Translations under genes and position numbers: made by a program
Shown here: one piece after another, positions 26,380-38,363 of the stretch
How positions within the stretch are numbered: the stretch's first letter is position 1
Layout of the letters: the number at the start of each line of letters is the position of its first letter
The notes under the pieces: generated by a model
Seen by the model: only the letters and a program-made list of their open reading frames with translations
Told to the model about the DNA's origin: nothing
The model's database searches: none
Assembly: GCA_963971405.1 (NCBI GenBank)
Contig: OZ020489.1
Coordinates: 44,904,510-44,968,509, forward strand
Length of the DNA stretch: 64,000 nt
Source: Psococerastis gibbosa
Lineage: Eukaryota > Arthropoda > Insecta > Psocodea > Psocidae
Reading direction: 5' to 3'

Positions 26380-29194
26380 CTATGCACTACGAACTATTTC
26401 GCGCAGGGCCAAACGAAAGGCTCCTATTGACTCCATTTCCTTAATAGCACCGTTTAGTTTGTTATACTCCACTAGTCCTTTCTGAAGTAACGAATTTCTC
26501 CCTATCTCCAGGGTCCTATGTTGAAGAGTGAAGTCGTTCCTTCCTCTGGTGTTGTACCCGTGATTGTCCGAGAATCGGTGTAGTTTTAGGCAACTTGGCA
26601 TCAGTCTTTTTTTTGATCTTGTGTATAAACGTTAAGGCGTCGGTCCAGACCATATGATCCACTGATTGCCACCCGAGTTCTCTTAACATTTGGGAAATCG
26701 GGGTATCATAACTAGCTTTCAATATCACTCTCATTGCTTGATTTATTAATATTTGTAAGTCCTTGATTGTTGAACCTTCCATGAAGAATAGTGTCGAACA
26801 ATAGCCTATGTAATATGAGGTTTTATTAATGCGTTGAAAACTAGTTCCTTGGTCTTCCGAGGTAGTATGAACTGTAATCTTCTAAATAGGGACAATTTCA
26901 ATCTAATTTTTGATTTAATTTTTTCCATGTGTGCCTTCATATTTAGTCGATTATCGATTATTACTCCCAAGTACTTAAACTCTTTTACCAACTCCAGAGT
27001 GTCATTTCCAATTTTTATATGTAACTGCATCGTTTGGGTATCCCTGGAAATACACATCACTTTGGTTTTTTTGTGTTTAGAATTAATTTGTTGCCATTAA
27101 ACCATTTATACATCTTGCTTAACACTGCATTAATTGACTCAGTCAAGGCCAACCAGTCTTCACCAATTGTGTATACCAAGGTATCGTCCGCAAACAGTTG
27201 AATTTCAGCGCCCCTTACCACCAAAGGCAAATCATTAATGAATAATATGAAAATGAGTGGAGCTAATTTACTTCCTTGGGCCAAACCGCACTTTACTTCA
27301 TGCCTCTCCGATATTTCACTGAGAATCTTCACGCACTGTTTTCTATCAGTCAAATAGTCCTCCAATCATTTCAATACTTCTCCACGGATTCCCAACACAT
27401 ACAGTTTTTTGAGAACAGCTCTTCTATCCACAGTTTCGAAAGCTCTCTTCAAGTCAAGGAAAACAGCAATGATTTTTTTCTTTCCATCCAAGGCTTGCTT
27501 CCATCTTTCCAAGACACATTGTATTACCGTCTCTGTAGAATGTTTTGTCCTAAAACCCGACTGGAACACTGTTAAAATATTATTACTTATTACATGTTTT
27601 AGAATAGCTTTGTGGCACACAGCTTCAAGCAACTTCTCCACTGTAGGCAGCACATTTATAGGTTGTAAATCTTCAATTTTGTGTGAACCCGGCACTTTTG
27701 GAATTGGCGTTATTTCAGCCACTTTAAGTTCGTTCGGCGTATGGCATTCTTCAGTGCATTTTTTTATTAAATTCTGACCATAGCCACCAATTTCATTCCA
27801 ACATGACATTAGCATTGGTTTATTAGGGAAGTTACTTCCTTTGCTATTTTTGAACGAGGACAAATGTTCATATAATTCATCAACGGTTGGGATTGGTATT
27901 TCACTTAGTATTGTCGCATTTGTCTCTTCACACGAATGTACAAATGTTTCTTTCGGAATGTTTTCCACTAGACTTTCTACACTTTCAATAATAAAGCCAT
28001 TTCCTTATTATCTGTGACCCATTCACCATTAATTTCAAGACTACGCGGTGGCTCACTTTTCACCATGCATAAATCTTTCAATATGCACCACAGTTTTTTA
28101 GAGTCTTTTCCACATTCTTCGATTTTCCTATGAAAAAACAGATTCTTCGTTCTTCTCAAAATAGCTGAGAATCTATTCCGTTAGGCCTTGAAAAGATTCC
28201 AAGCCTCATTAACTTCCGATTTCAGACAATAGGATGGTTCAATTTCAAGGCGTTGCTTTTTGTAGCGAAAAATTTTATAGGCCGCTATTTTTCTATCACG
28301 AGCTTCCCGTACTTCCCTTGTGAAGAATGGGCAGTAGTATTGTTTTTTCAGAATCGTATCCTGTCCTCTCGCCGTTTCCACAGCCTTTTTAAATGTAACC
28401 GTTAGTCTATTATACATGACATCACTAGTCAAGCTCGAGTCTACTACTAATTCACCAACACTGTTTTTTAGCGTTTCCCAATTTATAGCTCCCTTTATTT
28501 TTATAACTTCACTTTTGCATTTGCATACTATGGGTATAGTAACCACAATTGCACAATGGTACGAGTCCAGGCATTCACCTAAAACCGATGCTTTCACATA
28601 GCTATTATTTGTCAATACTATATCAATAAGTGTAGAAGTCTTATTCGTGATTCTAGTTGCTTCCGTAACTCTTTGAAGAAAACTCTCTTCCTTTATTACA
28701 GTTTTTATTTCATTTACATATCCACTACTTTCATTGAAGTTCATATTTACATCACCGGCCAAAACCACAGTATGAGTTGCTTTGAATAAATTTAGAGTTT
28801 GAAGCCAAACGGGCATAGTATTTACGAATAATCTTTTAGAAGAACTAGGTGATCTATAAAATAATCCAAACACCAACTTTGTTGTGAGATCCATGATAAC
28901 TTCAGACAATAGAAACCAAATTTTATCTTGAATTACACCAGATTGAATGACTTTGTATGATATCTCTTCTTTCATGTACAGGAGTATACCTCCTGTATGC
29001 GTAGAATGTGAATACACGGGTATACATTTATATCCTAATTGGCCCATGTCAAAAATTTTAGGGTCCGTGTCACATGTCACATGAGTTTCCGTAAGGCCTA
29101 TAAACTTTGGGTTATTCTGTTGCACATATTTTTCTAAAAGGCTATTTTCTTTGGTAAGTATCCCTCCACAATTTAAGAATAACATGTCTTCCAT
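26380..29194 (-). pseudogene. LINE ORF2: endonuclease and reverse transcriptase, broken
   Basis: 29194-28181 is an uninterrupted 337-residue block with APE endonuclease motifs (LFLNCGG, GLTETHV, LAGDVNMNF, STLIDIVL, SYHCAIV). RT follows in pieces: GSHKIEDLQPINVLP, QSGFRTKHST, VFLDLKRAFETVDR (~27450), GLAQGSKLAPLIF (~27290), LFADDTLVY (~27190), then KEFKYLGVIIDNRL (~26980) and the C-terminus to 26380. Stops near 28181, 27977 and 27366 and frameshifts near 27970, 27060 and 26780/26600 inactivate it. Confidence 0.85.
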
Positions 29195-29219
29195 TAGGCA
29201 ACTTCAATTCTTCTCCTTA

Positions 29220-29770
29220 TACTTCTGATCATGTCCAAAAACACGGGACAATCTTTGTCCATGCTTCCATGTTTATTGTCAATGTCCAATTTCCATTATG
29301 CATTCATTTCCGAACCGTTGAGGCAACACTTAACGGACACTCCACATTGGGCTACTATATGATCTTCTTGGCCACATTTGGCGCAGCATTTAGCACCCCG
29401 TACACATTCAGAACTCGAATGTTTAAAGCTATAACATTTTCCACAGCGTCTTATTATATGATCGATTATCTTCAGTCTTTGAACTCCCAAAAATATATAT
29501 TCCATATTTAATAGTAATTTATGAGTAACAGGGTCAGTTTCAATAATTATAGACTCATTATTATACTTGTAGTTTTCAATGCGTTTCACTATTTCAATTG
29601 CACAATCTTGCTTGCTGCATGCTGTTTAATGTTTTAAGGCTATCAACCAACTCCTCATTTGTAAATGATACAGCTTTATGTAGCCCTATAATTTTGCATT
29701 TCGGTTTAATTGACTTTGGGTTATATTGGGTAAACTTTCTTCACAATGCACTGCCAATTAACTTGGACAT
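29220..29770 (-). pseudogene. LINE ORF1 (gag-like, zinc knuckles), broken
   Basis: Starts near 29770 (MSKLIG). The segment 29470-29270 has two CCHC-like zinc knuckles (CGKCYSFKHSSSEC, CCAKCGQEDHIVAQC) and part of a third, as in Jockey ORF1 RNA-binding proteins. A frameshift near 29600, a stop at ~29297 and one early stop break it. Confidence 0.7.
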
Positions 29771-29775
29771 CTTTT

Positions 29776-31800
29776 AATATATCAATTAAAATAAAGAAGC
29801 ACACTTTTTTGGTCTCATAGAAGTGCAATTAAACCTATAGAACAAAATGTAGCACCTGACATTTTTCGTTGTCAGCTTGCCGCTTCACGTGTAATGCCCC
29901 TACAGGCCCTACATAGAAATTACTCAAATTAGAATAAATAAATTACTACTGTGCCCATATTATGTTATCAATTTAAATGGCAGTCCAGTTTGTTTATAAA
30001 TATTTAAATAAGCTTTAACCTACCTCCTTTAGCTGAGCACATCAAAATTTAATCCAGAAAAGTAATCAAATAACTCAGTTGACTTGGCAGTTGGCACGTT
30101 GACGTTACAGTTTTAAACTTTTAAGTTTTGACTTTTGTCTTTACGAGTCGGTCAGCGGACAGCGTAACACCTGTGTTTGCACCATTCGTTTGCACTGCGC
30201 ATGCTCGTGGACTCAGTATAATTATATCTCTCTCTTAGGCGCCCATTCCATTGACTGGCTAGGGCTATTTCCGAGCTATACCATCCCGGGGCTGTACCGT
30301 AAGGTCTATTATGGAGAGGGCCGTTACCCATATGAAACTTATAGGCGACACCAAGATGTAAAAAAAAAAAAAAAATCAACAATATGGCAGCTGCAACGTT
30401 TGTTGTGTCGGTGGCTATCTAAAGTATTTTCATGTTTGAATTATTCTGTCTTAACTTTGAAGTTTCTTTATTAAATAACCACCATGTGGAAGGAGTGCAA
30501 GATGTGGGATGTAAAAATACGAAATGCCCGAGCGAGCCATGCTTGTTTTTTCCGGTAAGTAAAATGCAATTTGCCATTTTTGCGCCAACCTGTTAGGGTT
30601 AGGCCAAGCATGTTCGCAAAGCTTTTATTTTTAATGTATCCAGTTAAACTATATCTTATGTTATTAATACCGATTTAATGAAACCTCTTATAAAAATACA
30701 ATTATGAAGATTCTTGACCATCCAGAGTCGAATCGACAGTTGCACAAGTTGCAGTGAGATTCAAAGTAATACAAATAGCCACCCAAGAAGATTGCAGGGG
30801 TGCTGCTACAATAACGCGATTTGTAAACTCTCTACCCTAACTCCTGAAGGTAAACATAATCAGCCTGTACAAAGGTGTGTCAGTAAGACCGCCCTTACAA
30901 ATGCTTGACTCATTGTATCACGGTTAAGGCCAAGCCCAGCTTATAAATGGAAAACTGGTCAAAAAGGAACGGAAAGGATTGACTAGACGTACGATATTTA
31001 TTAAGTACAGTATATGCAAGTTAACTCATTATAAATTCCTTTCCTTGACGTCAATAACATTACTGCTGATTAAAGACTATTAAAAACTGCATTGGTACAT
31101 ACCGGAACCTAAGCCTTATGTCCCTGGGAATTGGTAACAAGTCGGCTTGTAGTTTATGAATTTGTTATAATGTTTACACATTTACTTTGCTTTCTACAGG
31201 ATTCCAAATATGGGAACAAAACGGAGAGTCAGCTATGTATGCTCCCGCCACGTAGAGCCAAATTAGTTAATGTAGTTAGGAAATCGACGATATTTAGTGG
31301 TACGTACCTACTACATTGTGGACTGTTCTGATATTGGTATTACAGCTATTTTGGGCTGTTAATGCCAGTATATTAAATTAAATAAGTGCATAATATCAGG
31401 CTAAACTAATTGTCTTCGATTATAGTTACACCTATCATGTCCTACAGTAACCCACCATGTTTCGTTCACCATTTCCATGAGAGTCCATATTCTAAATTAA
31501 AATTAAAGAAACAAAACAATAACTAATTCATGCAGATACCTGTAGGTACAAAGTAAAAGTAAAATATTAATAAATGCGTGGCCTTTTCAAAACCGAACCA
31601 GCACTTAGTAGTTTAAGTAGAAGCTTACTCCTAAACGCCCTCAAAACAATTTTCTTGTAGGACTATCAACAAATTACTGCACTTTGTACCTTTACCAGCA
31701 TAACGTGCTTCAACTCTTATTTCAGAAGCAAGGAGTCAAGAGGTTTTTCTGTGTATAGTATGTTATGCAGAACTTATTGCTCCTAAGTGTATAACTACTA
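29776..31800. other. Unassigned intergenic stretch
   Basis: About 2 kb with a 15-base A run at 30360 and no recognisable gene or repeat. Small ORFs look random. Confidence 0.4.
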
Positions 31801-32673
31801 AAAATGGCGAGGAGAAATCGTTCAAGGTGCAAAGCAGAAGCATCCAAATCTCTGCTGGACTGCATAGAACTCCGAAAGGAGCAAGACTGCCAGAGCCATC
31901 AAATCGAACAAAAGAGACGCATTCAAAGACTTCTTGGGAAAACTTGATTTTAGAAAAGACGTAAGTAAAGCAACCCGTTTTGTATCGAGTCTGAATAATA
32001 ATAATAAGCAACAACAGCTACCACTCCGAGGAAGAAACAAAGATTAACGTCTCACAAGCAAATCGCAGAAGCCTTATGCAAGCAATTTCAAAATTGACAG
32101 AAGGGCAAAAGCCAAACTAGTTAAGAGCCCCCTGCCTCAGTGCCTCGACAGAAAAATGACGTGCATCTGTCTAGAAAATTTTACATTTTTGGAGGTAGAA
32201 GCAGCCTTTGCTCAAACCAAGAAAAATAAGGCTGCAGGCATCGACGGCATTTTCCCTGAAATGGTTATTAATCTGGGCTATAGTGCTAAGGCAACATTAC
32301 TAGAGTTTATAAACCTGACGTGGAATTCCAGAATTCTCAGCTAATGGAGAAAGAGTGAAGTGATCCTACCTCTCTGAAGAAGGGAAAGGACCCATGGAGG
32401 CTAGACAGCCATCTACCCATTTCGCTCACCAGCTCCTTATGCAAGGTCGCAGAGAGAATGGTATTAAGCAGGCTGCTCCTTCCATTCATTTACCTCGGCG
32501 GCCTAGACAATGCACAAGCTGGATTCAGAAAACACAGGAACACTATGGACCAGGTAGTGGACTTCACGCAACACGTTAAGGACGCTTTTCACCGAAAAAT
32601 GTCCACTGTCTCAGTCTTGGTGGACCTAAAAGCAGCTTGTGACACCGTATGGAGAGTATCCTGCTCAAGATGG

Positions 32674-32969
32674 CCATAAATGGATTCTTCTTCTTCTTCC
32701 CCCTTAGTGCCGCGTGCGCACCGTGGGGGGTCGCCTCGAACCCATTTCCTGAAATCGCCCTGGTCGGACGTTAACACCTTGAGCTCGGCCATTGCTTTCC
32801 CTCTTGCTCAAGCGAGTTGTTCAATCCTTTCCTCGAGAGTTGTCCTCGGTCTGCCGATGGGTCTTCTTCCTTGCGGCCTTGCTTCCGCCAACCTCCGGGT
32901 GGTCCTGTTTTCGTCCATCCTTTGGACGTGGCCGAACCATTGCATCTGCTTGTTCTTGTCCATAAATGG
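32674..32969 (-). mobile_element. 276-bp 5'-truncated LINE insertion with 10-bp target duplication
   Basis: Inserted at 32684-32959 between two copies of CCATAAATGG (32674-32683 and 32960-32969). Minus strand encodes a LINE C-terminus (MVRPRPKDGRKQDHPEVG in one frame, MAELKVLTSDQGDFRKWVRG in another) and ends in a GAA-rich tail. Removing it restores the surrounding RT reading frame (LLKMAINGISSKIFYWI). Confidence 0.85.
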
Positions 32970-34152
32970 CATCTCTAGTAAAATCTTCTACTGGATAAAT
33001 TCTTTCTTGATAATGGCACTGAAGAGTACTTTTCCTTAGCAAAACATCAAAGCTCCGCTTGCAGCGGCAAGGACTAGCCAAGGGGCTGTCATCAGTTGTC
33101 AACTCTTCAACTTGATGGTAAATGACGTTCTGAACACCATCCGAGCTATGCCAGGAGTTGAAGCTTTGGTATATGCTGATGACTTACTCATCTGGGCATC
33201 CAGCAGCGACCTGAAAAGCCAGGAATCTGTCCTAAATTAAACATTGAGAACCTCGCGAAAGGGGCTACAAGCAACTCTGTCTCACCGTTAGCTCCGATAA
33301 AACGGTCAGCCAGGTACTCAGCCTGTCAACGAAACAGCCTGAAGTCAAACTTACCCTCTAAGACGCGGAACTGGAGCAGCAGGATGCAACGAAATATCTG
33401 TCGATTGACAAGAAAATGACGTGGAAATCCATAGCTGACAAAGCCTGATAGCGGTGCTGTCTATTTAAACGTACAACAGCCACTCAAGACGTGCTGACAT
33501 CCACGTACAAAACCTATATTCGCCCCATACTCGAGCACGGTAGTGAAGCCACTGTAACAGCGAGTGCCAATACTACGCTAAAACTGCATGTTGCCCAAAA
33601 TGCGTCAATGCGAATTATCACTGGTGCCCCAAAATCTACACCTAAGCTGCCACGGAAGTCCAGACCGGAATAGAACCCATGCAATGCCACAGAGAAAAAG
33701 CCGCACTTAACTTTTGAGAAAGACAAAAACGCTTACTGCCCCTAAAAAGGACCCAATATACAAAAGCTGCTTCCCGGCTGAAAAGAAACTCAAGTTACTG
33801 ATCATGGCAGACTCCATCAGAAAAAAAATACGACATACTACTGGGTGAAGCAGCGCCTTCCCCCTGCCAACAACAAGCCTTTCTCTCGCTTCCAGCTGCT
33901 GAGCTGCACCTAGTCAATCACGATCTGCTAAAACACGTATCCACTGATGTTGCTCTGCTTTAGAGACCATTCATACTAGATACGCAGCAAAAGAATGGCT
34001 CCACATATACTGCAATGGCCCCTCCATCCTTTATCTGGAAAAAAAGAGCAGGTTTTTTGTCCGAAGCTTTCCAAGACGCAGTGCCTGTAGGTGCACCTCT
34101 GAGCTCTGACCAAATACGACGGAGATATTGCAGCAGCATGAGTCCGCTAAAA

Positions 34153-34442
34153 AATTGTAAGAAACAAGAGACAATAAAAATAAAGTAGTGTTCCTGATTG
34201 ATTCTTGCTCTGAGTAGCAACCGTGCCACGGTTGCGAAATAGCAATAAACTGCCGCACGCTGCTATCAAATTTGCTAGAGGGTGGATGGCACATCGTAAT
34301 TGTAAGAAACAAGAGACAATAAAAATAAAGTAGTGTTCCTGATTGATTCTTGCTCTGAGTAGCAACCGTGCCACGGTTGCGAAATAGCAATAAACTGCCG
34401 CACGCTGCTATCAAATTTGCTAGAGGGTGGATGGCACATCGT
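34153..34442. repeat. 145-bp tandem duplication (two units) inside copy 1
   Basis: Units 34153-34297 and 34298-34442 start AATTGTAAGAAACAAGAGAC and end GGATGGCACATCGT; identical by eye. Confidence 0.92.
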
Positions 34443-34926
34443 TCTGCAGAGGATTCTCAGCCATGTAGGAATCGGCGGCAACGAAAAGGCAGACGAGCTG
34501 GCCAAAATTGGAGTAGCCGGCCAGTACACTGTCATACACCTCCGCTAAATCCATCATAGCCAGAGCTGTAAGGGCATGGGTCAGAAACCGCCACAGACAT
34601 ACAAGCGCAGGAAAAAACTGGGCCACCCTTATAGACTTGCCAATACTCCGGTTCCTGCCTAGGGCATTGAGCGTTGCTGTTTTCAGGACCACCACCGGCC
34701 ACGACTACCTTCCTTCCCCCTGCATCGCATCGGGGTCTTTGCTTCGGACGTCTGTCCCCTGTGTAAAGGTGAAATGAACGCAAAACATCGACCCGAGTGC
34801 CCAGCCCTGTCCTAATGCTGTGTCGTCGTATATTCTATATAGCATAAATATAGTACTTCCTTTTTCATATCGGTATTCTCTGAAACTAGAGGTGGGGAAT
34901 TTTTGCTTACTTTGCTTTTTGTTTCA

Positions 34927-35477
34927 GTCAGAGGTTACAAAATAATCTACTACGGCCAAGCCGGCAACAGTTCAAGCAGAGTTGGAGTCATTGTTGAAGG
35001 AAGCCTGTAAAATTCAGTAGTTGAGGTGACCAGGAAGAGCGACCGGGTGATGCATTGTAAGTTTCTATTTACTGACGAAGCAGTAGTGCTGAACGTGATA
35101 AGTGGATACGTGTAGCAACGAGAAGAAAATCCTAGTCAACCTGAACTTCGATGAGCTTATGATGACTCTACCGGATATTGAAATGGTTTTTTAAGAGCCG
35201 ACTTAAATAGGCATGTTGGTCACGAGAGAACTGGCTACTCCACAGTACATGGTGGGGAAGGTTTCGGAGCGAGAAACACGGAAGGCGAGAGGATCCTGGA
35301 ATGGGCTGAGACACAGTAACTAAATATATGTAACACCATGTTCAAGGAGAGACAAGAGCACTTAATCACCTATAAGAGCGGAACGCACCAGGCGCAGATG
35401 CTGAGGCGCAGAGATAGACCTGCATGCATGAACTGTAAAGTGATTCCAGGGAACTGCGTCTTTCCGCAGCAGTGGAC
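34927..35477 (+). pseudogene. RTE LINE copy 2, 5' endonuclease fragment (in duplication copy 1)
   Basis: Translations YKIIYYGQAGNSSSRVGVIV and [13 protein letters not shown] correspond to the endonuclease of RTE copy 1 (compare [33 protein letters not shown]). Broken by stops; ends at the PLE insertion near 35478. Confidence 0.75.
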
Positions 35478-36202
35478 AGAAGAATCCGGGCTTATAAATA
35501 GGCAGTGGTCGATTTGAAAGTATGCTTCCCAACGTTTCGTCAACAACTGTAGTCAACATCTTCAGTGACACTACGTACACTTATACTACTAAGATTGTAT
35601 CGCGGAGTTACCGTAGCAAATGATTGAGTTGGTGCAGGTATGGTTTGTTGCGCATACGTTCTCGTTTCTGATTGCTGTGATTGGCCCATTGGCGTCATTC
35701 TCGTTGTTGTTGTTTTGTTGAGGGCTGGATACCATATTCTATTTACTTTTAATCCTTCTTCCTTTCTGTTAAAGTTTTGCGGATGTTTGTAAATTTCTAT
35801 GGCCTCCCTGTATAGTCGGGGGTAGTACGAAGCCGTGGTAGAGAGTATTGTAGCCTGCCCAAAACGTACAGTATAGGCTGTATGGTCTGTTTGTGTTAAC
35901 GCATGCTCTGCAATTGCAGACCTCTCTGGCTGAAGAAGGCGACAGTTACGTTTGGGTTCATCTATCCTTGTTTTCAAGCTTCTTTTTGTGGTCCCTGGCA
36001 TCTTTGGCCGATCTGAGTAAGCTGTTTAGTTGTATAGGTTTGAATATTGTTTTCACATTGTGACGTCGAAAGAGTTTACCTATGCGATCCGTCACATTTT
36101 AATGAAAGGAAGTTGGAACAATCCCATCGTGGCTGCTGGTTCCTGCCGGTCGGTTGTATTACATGGTGGCCGTATTGCGTGTTTTATTTCTCGCTCTGAG
36201 TA
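35478..36202 (-). mobile_element. Penelope-like element left arm, cut copy
   Basis: Minus strand 36001-35540 encodes the PLE C-terminal region: [46 protein letters not shown], after the GIY-YIG core. Starts with AGAAGAATCCGGGC at 35478 and stops at the duplication junction. Confidence 0.8.
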
Positions 36203-36300
36203 AAAAAGAAAAAGCTTTCCAAGACGCAGTGCCTGTAGGTGCACCTCTGAGCTCTGACCAAATACGACGGAGATATTGCAGCAGCATGAGTCCGCTAAAA

Positions 36301-36590
36301 AATTGTAAGAAACAAGAGACAATAAAAATAAAGTAGTGTTCCTGATTGATTCTTGCTCTGAGTAGCAACCGTGCCACGGTTGCGAAATAGCAATAAACTG
36401 CCGCACGCTGCTATCAAATTTGCTAGAGGGTGGATGGCACATCGTAATTGTAAGAAACAAGAGACAATAAAAATAAAGTAGTGTTCCTGATTGATTCTTG
36501 CTCTGAGTAGCAACCGTGCCACGGTTGCGAAATAGCAATAAACTGCCGCACGCTGCTATCAAATTTGCTAGAGGGTGGATGGCACATCGT
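36301..36590. repeat. 145-bp tandem duplication (two units) inside copy 2
   Basis: Same two units as at 34153-34442, shifted by 2,148 bases, so the 145-bp duplication predates the larger one. Confidence 0.92.
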
Positions 36591-37074
36591 TCTGCAGAGG
36601 ATTCTCAGCCATGTAGGAATCGGCGGCAACGAAAAGGCAGACGAGCTGGCCAAAATTGGAGTAGCCGGCCAGTACACTGTCATACACCTCCGCTAAATCC
36701 ATCATAGCCAGAGCTGTAAGGGCATGGGTCAGAAACCGCCACAGACATACAAGCGCAGGAAAAAACTGGGCCACCCTTATAGACTTGCCAATACTCCGGT
36801 TCCTGCCTAGGGCATTGAGCGTTGCTGTTTTCAGGACCACCACCGGCCACGACTACCTTCCTTCCCCCTGCATCGCATCGGGGTCTTTGCTTCGGACGTC
36901 TGTCCCCTGTGTAAAGGTGAAATGAACGCAAAACATCGACCCGAGTGCCCAGCCCTGTCCTAATGCTGTGTCGTCGTATATTCTATATAGCATAAATATA
37001 GTACTTCCTTTTTCATATCGGTATTCTCTGAAACTAGAGGTGGGGAATTTTTGCTTACTTTGCTTTTTGTTTCA

Positions 37075-37625
37075 GTCAGAGGTTACAAAATAATCTACTA
37101 CGGCCAAGCCGGCAACAGTTCAAGCAGAGTTGGAGTCATTGTTGAAGGAAGCCTGTAAAATTCAGTAGTTGAGGTGACCAGGAAGAGCGACCGGGTGATG
37201 CATTGTAAGTTTCTATTTACTGACGAAGCAGTAGTGCTGAACGTGATAAGTGGATACGTGTAGCAACGAGAAGAAAATCCTAGTCAACCTGAACTTCGAT
37301 GAGCTTATGATGACTCTACCGGATATTGAAATGGTTTTTTAAGAGCCGACTTAAATAGGCATGTTGGTCACGAGAGAACTGGCTACTCCACAGTACATGG
37401 TGGGGAAGGTTTCGGAGCGAGAAACACGGAAGGCGAGAGGATCCTGGAATGGGCTGAGACACAGTAACTAAATATATGTAACACCATGTTCAAGGAGAGA
37501 CAAGAGCACTTAATCACCTATAAGAGCGGAACGCACCAGGCGCAGATGCTGAGGCGCAGAGATAGACCTGCATGCATGAACTGTAAAGTGATTCCAGGGA
37601 ACTGCGTCTTTCCGCAGCAGTGGAC
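37075..37625 (+). pseudogene. RTE LINE copy 2, 5' endonuclease fragment (duplication copy 2)
   Basis: Second, identical copy of the 34927-35477 fragment; this one lies in its original position relative to the PLE and the RTE 3' part at 39837-41530. Confidence 0.75.
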
Positions 37626-38363
37626 AGAAGAATCCGGGCTTATAAATAGGCAGTGGTCGATTTGAAAGTATGCTTCCCAACGTTTCGTCAACAACTGTAG
37701 TCAACATCTTCAGTGACACTACGTACACTTATACTACTAAGATTGTATCGCGGAGTTACCGTAGCAAATGATTGAGTTGGTGCAGGTATGGTTTGTTGCG
37801 CATACGTTCTCGTTTCTGATTGCTGTGATTGGCCCATTGGCGTCATTCTCGTTGTTGTTGTTTTGTTGAGGGCTGGATACCATATTCTATTTACTTTTAA
37901 TCCTTCTTCCTTTCTGTTAAAGTTTTGCGGATGTTTGTAAATTTCTATGGCCTCCCTGTATAGTCGGGGGTAGTACGAAGCCGTGGTAGAGAGTATTGTA
38001 GCCTGCCCAAAACGTACAGTATAGGCTGTATGGTCTGTTTGTGTTAACGCATGCTCTGCAATTGCAGACCTCTCTGGCTGAAGAAGGCGACAGTTACGTT
38101 TGGGTTCATCTATCCTTGTTTTCAAGCTTCTTTTTGTGGTCCCTGGCATCTTTGGCCGATCTGAGTAAGCTGTTTAGTTGTATAGGTTTGAATATTGTTT
38201 TCACATTGTGACGTCGAAAGAGTTTACCTATGCGATCCGTCACATTTTAATGAAAGGAAGTTGGAACAATCCCATCGTGGCTGCTGGTTCCTGCCGGTCG
38301 GTTGTATTACATGGTGGCCGTATTGCGTGTTTTATTTCTCGCTCTGAGTACCCATTCGATTGT
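37626..38363 (-). mobile_element. Penelope-like element left arm (inverted)
   Basis: Same sequence as 35478-36202, continuing a few bases to the head-to-head junction with the plus-strand PLE at about 38363 (CCCATTCGATTG is the inverse of CAATCGAATGGG at 38943). Confidence 0.82.

Larger units (their letters stand above)
26160..29775 (-). mobile_element. Jockey-like LINE, near full length, inactive
   Basis: Minus-strand non-LTR element with ORF1 (29770-29220) and ORF2 (29194-26380) in the order expected for the Jockey superfamily; no RNase H or LTR seen. The 3' edge near 26160 is approximate. Confidence 0.75.
31806..34850 (+). pseudogene. I-like LINE with RT and RNase H, heavily mutated
   Basis: Fragments in order: FLEVEAAFAQTKKNKAAGIDGI (RT start, ~32200), QAGFRKHRNTMDQ (~32530), LVDLKAACDTVW (~32625), PQGAVISCQLFN (~33080), ALVYADDLLIW (RT catalytic YADD, ~33170), MRIITGAPKSTP (~33620), then RNase H-like SHVGIGGNEKADELAKIG (~34450) and CPLCKGEMNAKHRPEC zinc finger (~34760). 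Many stops and frameshifts. A 276-bp insertion interrupts it at 32684-32959. Confidence 0.75.
34064..36202. repeat. 2,139-bp tandem duplication, copy 1
   Basis: Matches 36212-38350 with no difference that I can find by eye (offset 2,148). It contains the I-like LINE RNase H end, the 5' piece of RTE copy 2 and part of the PLE left arm. A 9-base filler (36203-36211) separates the copies. Confidence 0.93.
36212..38350. repeat. 2,139-bp tandem duplication, copy 2
   Basis: Second copy. Its right edge runs on without a break into PLE sequence, while copy 1's right edge stops abruptly at the filler, so the right junction here is the ancestral one. Confidence 0.93.

Noticed and set aside
30483..30556. 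ATG in a good context followed by a GTAAGT donor, as a first exon
   Set aside because: Only 24 codons with no recognisable protein and no partner exon found; such patterns occur by chance.
35470..35560. Possible hammerhead ribozyme in PLE ends (CTGATGGGCCGTGGTCGAAA-like)
   Set aside because: Some PLEs carry hammerhead ribozymes, and CTGATG...GAAA is suggestive, but the core A after CTGATG is G, stem II has mismatches and the flanking stems and cleavage GUC are not convincing in any copy.
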